From NCBI RefSeq assembly GCF_008120935.1, contig NZ_RDBO01000077.1:1788593-1826608 (forward strand): a stretch of 38,016 bases of DNA, read 5' to 3'. The notes under the pieces are model-generated. The model saw nothing but the letters and a program-made list of their open reading frames with translations, did not search any database and was not told where the DNA came from. The translations under genes were made by a program, and so were the position numbers. The DNA comes from Streptomyces sp. sk2.1 (GTDB lineage Bacteria > Actinomycetota > Actinomycetes > Streptomycetales > Streptomycetaceae). Shown here one piece after another: positions 33,997 through 38,016 of this stretch (position 1 is the first letter of the stretch; each line of letters starts with the position of its first letter).

Positions 33997-35454
33997 TCAG
34001 TCCTCGCGCAGGGCGCGGACCGCCTCCTCCACGCGCCGGCCGTAGTCGGCGTCGGCGGCGTGGAAGTGGGCGAGGTTCTTCTCGATCACGTCGTCGCGGG
34101 TCACCTGGGAGAGCCCGCCCGCGATGTTGGCGACCAGACGGCCCTTCTCGTCCTCGGACATGAGCCGGTACAGCTCGCCCGCCTGGAAGAAGTCGTCGTC
34201 CTTGGTGTGGGCGGGCGCCGCGTGGGTGCCGGTCCAGCCGTGGATCGCGAGCGGGGCGGAGAGCGCCGCGTCGGTCTGGGCGGGGCCCGCGTACGAGTTG
34301 GGCTCGTAGTTCTTGTCGTGGCGCGAGCCGTTGCGGGTGGCGTGCAGGCCGTCGCGGCCGTAGTTGTCGACGACGGCGGTGCGCGGCGCGTTCACCGGGA
34401 GCTGGGTGTGGTTGACGCCGAGCCGGTAGCGGTGCGCGTCCGCGTAGGCGAACAGCCGGCCCTGGAGCATCTTGTCCGGGGAGGGGCCGATGCCGGGCAC
34501 GAAGTTGTTGGGCGAGAACGCGGCCTGCTCGACCTCGGCGAAGACGTTGTCCGGGTTGCGGTCCAGCACCAGCCGGCCCACCCGCTGGAGCGGGTGGTCG
34601 GCGTGCGGCCACACCTTGGTCAGGTCGAACGGGTTGAAACGGTAGTCCGCGGCCTCGGCGGCCGGCATGACCTGCACGTACAGCGTCCAGGACGGGTGCA
34701 CCCCGCGCTCGATGGCCTGCAGCAGGTCGGTCTGGTGCGAGTTGGCGTCCTTGCCCACGAGCTCGGCGGCCTGCTCGGCGGAGAGCGAGCGCACGCCCTG
34801 GTTCGTCTTGAAGTGGTACTTGACGAAGAACGCCTCGCCCGCGGCGTTCGTCCACTGGTAGGTGTGCGAGCCGTAACCGTTCATGTGGCGGTACGAGGCG
34901 GGGATGCCGCGGTCGCCCATCAGCCAGGTGACCTGGTGCGTCGCCTCGGGGGCGTGGGCCCAGAAGTCCCAGACGTTGTCCGGCTCCTGACGGCCCGTGA
35001 ACGGGTCGCGCTTCTGCGAGTGGATGAAGTCGGGGAACTTGATCGGGTCCTTGATGAAGAACACCGGGGTGTTGTTGCCGACCAGGTCGTAATTGCCCTC
35101 GTCCGTGTAGAACTTGAGGGCGAAGCCGCGCGGGTCGCGCACCGCGTCCGCGCCGCCCAGCGAGTCGGCGACGGTCGAGAAGCGGATGAACGTCTCGGTG
35201 CGCCTGCCGACCTCGGAGAGGAAGTCGGCCCGGGTGAAGGCGGTGACGTCGTCGGTCACCTCGAAGTAGCCGTACGCGCCGGAGCCGCGGGCGTGGACCA
35301 CGCGCTCCGGGATGCGCTCCCGGTTGAAGCGGGCCAGCTTCTCCAGCAGGTGCTGGTCCTGGAGGAGGATCGGGCCACCGACGCCTGCGGTGGCGGAGTT
35401 CTGGTTGTCGGCGACCGGGGCGCCTGACTCGGTCGTAAGCACACGCTGCGTCAT
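33997..35454 (-). CDS. katA: Monofunctional heme catalase
   Basis: A 485-residue catalase that converts hydrogen peroxide to water and oxygen. The catalytic His54 is in RVVHARGSGAYGYF, the distal Asn in YDLVGNNTPVFFIKD, and the proximal heme Tyr in RLFAYADAHRYRLG; the length puts it in the small-subunit clade 3 group. The ATG at 35454 is supported by the family N terminus MTQRVLTTESGAPV; a GGAAGG about 14 bases upstream is the nearest ribosome site. It lies between gcl and glxR-hyi, the glyoxylate genes. Upstream are a promoter, a palindrome over the -35 box, and three tandem 8-mers, so it is separately regulated. Confidence 0.96.
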   Translation of the reverse strand: MTQRVLTTESGAPVADNQNSATAGVGGPILLQDQHLLEKLARFNRERIPERVVHARGSGAYGYFEVTDDVTAFTRADFLSEVGRRTETFIRFSTVADSLGGADAVRDPRGFALKFYTDEGNYDLVGNNTPVFFIKDPIKFPDFIHSQKRDPFTGRQEPDNVWDFWAHAPEATHQVTWLMGDRGIPASYRHMNGYGSHTYQWTNAAGEAFFVKYHFKTNQGVRSLSAEQAAELVGKDANSHQTDLLQAIERGVHPSWTLYVQVMPAAEAADYRFNPFDLTKVWPHADHPLQRVGRLVLDRNPDNVFAEVEQAAFSPNNFVPGIGPSPDKMLQGRLFAYADAHRYRLGVNHTQLPVNAPRTAVVDNYGRDGLHATRNGSRHDKNYEPNSYAGPAQTDAALSAPLAIHGWTGTHAAPAHTKDDDFFQAGELYRLMSEDEKGRLVANIAGGLSQVTRDDVIEKNLAHFHAADADYGRRVEEAVRALRED

Positions 35455-35484
35455 GGTGTCGGGGCGACCTTCCGTACGGGAGCT

Positions 35485-35508
35485 GCTGAGTTGCTGAACT
35501 GCTGAACT
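35485..35508 (-). repeat. Three tandem 8-mers in the catalase leader
   Basis: GCTGAGTT, GCTGAACT and GCTGAACT follow each other directly (forward strand 35485-35492, 35493-35500, 35501-35508) in the transcribed 5' leader, upstream of the ribosome site. They may bind a regulator or be slippage products. Confidence 0.5.
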
Positions 35509-35529
35509 GAGACGGCTCAAGGCTCCAGG

Positions 35530-35570
35530 AGCGTAAGTACGCCCCGAACCCGGCGTCAACAGTTTGTTGA
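35530..35570 (-). promoter_or_regulatory. Promoter and palindrome of the catalase gene
   Basis: On the minus strand TTGACG (35559-35554) and TACGCT (35535-35530) are spaced by 18 bases. A perfect 6-bp palindrome TCAACA-GTT-TGTTGA (35556-35570) overlaps the -35 box, a good place for a repressor. Fur-family CatR controls catalase in Streptomyces, but I cannot show this is its site. Confidence 0.6.
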
Positions 35571-35586
35571 ATCTGGCTGCGAGGTG

Positions 35587-35648
35587 TTCCGGACGGCGCC
35601 GGCGCCTGGGCGCGACAGGACAGGTGTCAGCGCCGACGCCGTCCGGAA
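35587..35648 (-). terminator. Terminator of the hyi-glxR operon
   Basis: A 12-bp perfect outer stem (TTCCGGACGGCG / CGCCGTCCGGAA) enclosing GC-rich inner pairs (GGCGC/GCGCC) begins about 80 bases after the glxR stop on the minus strand and lies before the catalase promoter. Confidence 0.7.
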
Positions 35649-35727
35649 GCCGAGGGGGACGGGGTGTTCCGCGAGGAGTGTGTCCGGCCCGGGGCGTCCG
35701 GGCGGACGGGTTCGCGGCCCCTTCCGG

Positions 35728-36627
35728 TCAGGCCTGGACGGGCTGCCCCGACAGGCGCTCGACGGCGCGCAGCAGCGCCGAGTGGTCCAGGCCGCCGTCG
35801 CCCTGTGCGCGCAGCGAGGCGACGAGCTGGGCGACCACGGCGCCGACGGGCAGCGCGGCGCCGACGTTGCGGGCGGCGTCCGTGACGATGCCCATGTCCT
35901 TGTGGTGCAGGTCGATCCGGAAGCCCGGCGCGAAGTCCCGCTTGAGGAAGTTGTCCTTCTTGCGGGTCAGGACGGTCGAGCCGGCCAGGCCGCCGTTGAG
36001 GACGTCCAGCGCGGCGGTGAGGTCCACCCCGGACTTCTCCAGGAAGACGACGGCCTCGGCGCACGCCTGGATGTTGACCGCGACGATCAGCTGGTTGGCG
36101 GCCTTCACCGTCTGGCCCGAACCGTGCGGACCGCACAGCACGATGGTCTTTCCGAGCGCCCGGAGGATCGGTCCGGCCTGGTCGAAGTCGGTCCGCTCGC
36201 CGCCGACCATGATCGACAGCACCGCCTCGATCGCACCGGCCTCGCCGCCGGAGACCGGGGCGTCGAGCACCCGGATGCCCTTGTCCTCCGCGTTCCTCGC
36301 GAGGTCCACGGAGGTCTGCGGGGTGATCGACGACATGTCGATCAGCAGGGTGCCGGGCCGCGCGTTCTCCAGGATGCCGTCGGGGCCGTAGGCGACGGCC
36401 TCGACCTGCGGGGAGGCGGGCACCATCGTGATGACGACGTCGGCGTCCCGCACCGCCTCGGCGACCGAGGCCGCGCCGGTGCCGCCGGCCGCGACCAGCC
36501 GGTCGACCTTCGCCCGCTCCAGGGTGTACCCGGTGACGTCGTACCCGGCCTTGATCAGGTTCTCGGACATGGGGGAGCCCATGATGCCGAGTCCGATCCA
36601 CGCGACCTTGGGGAGATTGCTGCTCAT
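35728..36627 (-). CDS. glxR: Tartronate-semialdehyde reductase (2-hydroxy-3-oxopropionate reductase)
   Basis: A 299-residue beta-hydroxyacid dehydrogenase that reduces tartronate semialdehyde to D-glycerate with NAD(P)H, the step after Gcl. The dinucleotide fold is WIGLGIMGSPM (residues 10-20), the substrate-binding motif DAPVSGGEAGA (122-132), and the catalytic Lys175 lies in GSGQTVKAANQ. The length and motifs are complete. The start is ATG 36627, 46 bases after the hyi stop, so it is the second gene of the hyi-glxR operon under the hyi operator. Assignment to this substrate rests on the gcl and hyi neighbours; the family also includes 3-hydroxyisobutyrate dehydrogenases. Confidence 0.93.
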   Translation of the reverse strand: MSSNLPKVAWIGLGIMGSPMSENLIKAGYDVTGYTLERAKVDRLVAAGGTGAASVAEAVRDADVVITMVPASPQVEAVAYGPDGILENARPGTLLIDMSSITPQTSVDLARNAEDKGIRVLDAPVSGGEAGAIEAVLSIMVGGERTDFDQAGPILRALGKTIVLCGPHGSGQTVKAANQLIVAVNIQACAEAVVFLEKSGVDLTAALDVLNGGLAGSTVLTRKKDNFLKRDFAPGFRIDLHHKDMGIVTDAARNVGAALPVGAVVAQLVASLRAQGDGGLDHSALLRAVERLSGQPVQA

Positions 36628-36673
36628 GAGGGTGCCTTCCGAATAAGCGTGTGTACGAGAGGGGCGGCCGCCC

Positions 36674-37513
36674 TCAGCGGGCGGCCCGCGCGGTGGCCGG
36701 GAGCCACTCGAAGGCCTCGGCGCTCGGCCGGTCGCCCGGCTTGTACTCCAGGCCGACCCAGCCGTCGTAACCGGCCTTCGTCAGCTCGTCGAGGAGCTGT
36801 TCCAGCGGGAGCGAGCCGGTGCCGGGCGCGCCGCGCCCCGGGTTGTCGGCGATCTGGACGTGGCCGGTCCTCCCGGCGTACCGCGCGATGGCCTCGCCGA
36901 GGTCCTCGCCGTTCATCGACAGGTGGTACAGGTCGAGGAGGAACTTCGCGTTGCCGAGGCCGGTCGCCGCGTTGACCCGGTCGACGACCTCGATCCCGGC
37001 CGGTGCGCTCACCAGGGGGTAGCGCGGGGACTCCGGTGCGTTGAGGGTCTCGATCAGGAGCACCGCCCCGATCCGGTCGGCCGCGCGGGCGGCGATGACC
37101 AGGTTCTCCAGGGCGAGTTCGTCCTGCGCGGCCGGGTCCACGCCGTCGACCCGGTTGCCGTAGAGCGCGTTGAGCGCCCTGCAGCCGACCGAGGCGGCGA
37201 AGTCGGCCGCCACCTCGATGTTGGCGCGGAAGCGCTCCGACTCGGTGCCGGGCACGGAGAGTGCGCCGCGGTCGGGGCCGGGCAGCCGGCCGGCGTAGAA
37301 GTTCAGCCCCACCAGCTGCGTGCCGGCGTCGTCGAGCGCCTTCTTGAGGGCGTCGAGCTCGGCCTGCGGCGGAGTGGGGGTCTCGATCCAGGGCCACCAC
37401 AGCTCGACCGCCGTGAAGCCGGCCGCGGCGGCGGCCGCGGGGCGCTCCAGGAGCGGGAGCTCGGTGAAGAGGATCGAAAGGTTCACATCGAAGCGCTGGT
37501 CCGGGTAGCCCAT
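36674..37513 (-). CDS. hyi: Hydroxypyruvate isomerase (TIM-barrel)
   Basis: A 279-residue sugar-phosphate-isomerase-like TIM barrel that interconverts hydroxypyruvate and tartronate semialdehyde. Family features are FDVNLSILFTELPLLERP, GFTAVELWWPW, VGLNFYAGRLPGPDRG, and metal-site glutamates in LIETLN (Glu155) and VGLEYKPGD, with FLLDLYHLSMNGEDL and HVQIADNPGRGAPGTG. The ATG at 37513 is chosen; AAGGAG lies about 12 bases upstream and overlaps the end of the operator. It leads the hyi-glxR operon. Divergent from the lactonase-like gene. Confidence 0.94.
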   Translation of the reverse strand: MGYPDQRFDVNLSILFTELPLLERPAAAAAAGFTAVELWWPWIETPTPPQAELDALKKALDDAGTQLVGLNFYAGRLPGPDRGALSVPGTESERFRANIEVAADFAASVGCRALNALYGNRVDGVDPAAQDELALENLVIAARAADRIGAVLLIETLNAPESPRYPLVSAPAGIEVVDRVNAATGLGNAKFLLDLYHLSMNGEDLGEAIARYAGRTGHVQIADNPGRGAPGTGSLPLEQLLDELTKAGYDGWVGLEYKPGDRPSAEAFEWLPATARAAR

Positions 37514-37529
37514 GAGGGTTCGGCGCTCC

Positions 37530-37565
37530 TTCCGTATTGCGGAAGTTAGTTTCTACGTGATGGAA
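37530..37565 (-). promoter_or_regulatory. Tandem operator at the hyi promoter
   Basis: A perfect palindrome TTCCG-TATTG-CGGAA (37530-37544) and a degenerate copy TTCTACGTGATGGAA (37551-37565) have centres 21 bp apart, as at gcl (31622-31657). The copies overlap the predicted transcription start, so the pair likely represses hyi-glxR together with gcl. The same repressor, probably AllR-like, is implied by inference. Confidence 0.75.
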
Positions 37566-37593
37566 GATTGCCCGGCGGTGTGGAGGCTGTCAA
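37565..37593 (-). promoter_or_regulatory. Promoter of hyi-glxR
   Basis: On the minus strand TTGACA (37593-37588) and CAATCT (37570-37565) are separated by 17 bases; the predicted start near 37558 lies inside the distal operator copy. Confidence 0.65.
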
Positions 37594-37736
37594 GGGGGTG
37601 CCCGGAATTCGGTCCGGCCGCCTCCGCGCGGATCGCGCGGGGCGTGGCGGGATCGGGCCGGTTGCCGAGGGGGTGCGGGGCGGGCCAGGGTGGCCGGTGC
37701 GTCCGACGCAACCGACCCCCACGCGAGGTGTCCCGC

Positions 37737-38016
37737 ATGAACCACGCCACCAGCCGCCGCACCGTCCTCGGAGCGCTGATCGGCGGCGCCGCCCTCTCGA
37801 TGGCCCCCGCCCCGGCCGGTACTCCGAAGCCCGCGCCGGACCCGGTGCGCGCCGCCGCCGCGCGCCCGCGCACCGCCCCGCGCCTGCTGCTCGGCACGTA
37901 CACCTCCGCCCGGGGCGGCGGCACGGGCATCGGGACCGCGACCTGTGACCCCCGCACCGGGGCGATCACCGCGGGCCCCGTGATCACCGGCGTGGCCGAC
38001 CCCTCGTACCTGGCCC
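37737..38016 (+). CDS. Lactonase family protein, N-terminal part (runs past window end)
   Basis: The first 93 codons of a Tat-exported protein. The N terminus has a twin-arginine signal (SRRTVLGALIGGAALSMA), a Pro/Ala linker, then LLLGTYTSARGGGTGIGTAT and GAITAGPVITGVADPSYLA. The GTYT..GGGIG and DP..G....G motifs fit the start of the seven-bladed beta-propeller lactonase (6-phosphogluconolactonase-like) family. ATG 37737 has GAGG eight bases upstream. The gene is cut by the window end. Extracellular location argues against a direct pentose-phosphate role. Confidence 0.8.
   Translation, partial: MNHATSRRTVLGALIGGAALSMAPAPAGTPKPAPDPVRAAAARPRTAPRLLLGTYTSARGGGTGIGTATCDPRTGAITAGPVITGVADPSYLA

Noticed and set aside
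33523..35427. A 634-residue plus-strand ORF opposite the catalase gene
   Set aside because: Antisense shadow of katA; the catalase matches over its full length.
36630..36650. TTCCGAATAAGCG as a third copy of the glyoxylate operator in front of glxR
   Set aside because: Only one half-site matches, the second arm is absent and the copy lies in a 46-base gap inside the hyi-glxR operon.

Overview
This is a chromosomal window from a high-GC actinomycete, almost certainly a Streptomyces. Codon third positions are nearly all G or C, GTG and TTG starts are common, and several families are typical of that genus: DUF5709, a long cold-shock protein, a GAF-LuxR regulator, an AlkZ-like winged-helix protein and the urease order C-F-G-D. 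No tRNA, rRNA, CRISPR array, transposase or prophage gene was seen.

Layout. (1) 1-2944: 3' end of a urease operon, ureC (partial), ureF, ureG, ureD, tightly coupled and without ureE. (2) 2931-6764: an MFS exporter-like gene, a nucleotidyltransferase-fold protein, a RibD/DHFR-like reductase and a SnoaL-like protein. (3) 6843-15385, minus strand: a seven-gene polyol-phosphate operon, in transcription order MFS transporter, FGGY kinase, GlpD-type dehydrogenase, alkyl-DHAP-synthase-like flavoenzyme, a homologue of the glycerol-3-phosphate responsive antiterminator GlpP, an ABM-fold protein and a zinc alcohol dehydrogenase. A consensus-like promoter precedes it. Between promoter and first gene lies a hairpin ending in seven U residues, with a competing alternative stem. 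Together with the GlpP homologue this suggests transcription attenuation, and it is the most interesting system here. (4) 15737-18245: a secreted peptidoglycan amidase and a nitroreductase. (5) 18529-20955: a small ACP / ketosynthase / alpha-beta hydrolase operon. (6) 20992-25437: SnoaL-like, DUF5709, DUF6296-like, cold-shock, DMT-transporter and AlkZ-like genes. (7) 25483-29741: a GAF-LuxR regulator divergent from two coupled acyl-CoA synthetase genes. (8) 29764-31397: a small unknown gene and an unusual ORF joining zinc ribbons, an Mrr-like domain and a GNAT acetyltransferase. (9) 31590-37513: glyoxylate genes gcl (plus strand) and hyi-glxR (minus strand) flanking a catalase gene. The gcl and hyi promoters share paired palindromic operators 21 bp apart. 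(10) 37737-end: the start of a Tat-exported lactonase-family protein.

How the genes work together. Urease accessory proteins load nickel into UreC. The polyol operon would import, phosphorylate and oxidise glycerol or a related polyol to DHAP or an analogue. Gcl, Hyi and GlxR convert glyoxylate through tartronate semialdehyde and hydroxypyruvate to glycerate, and the nearby catalase could remove peroxide from oxidases that produce glyoxylate. All assignments come from reading the sequence; no database search was run.
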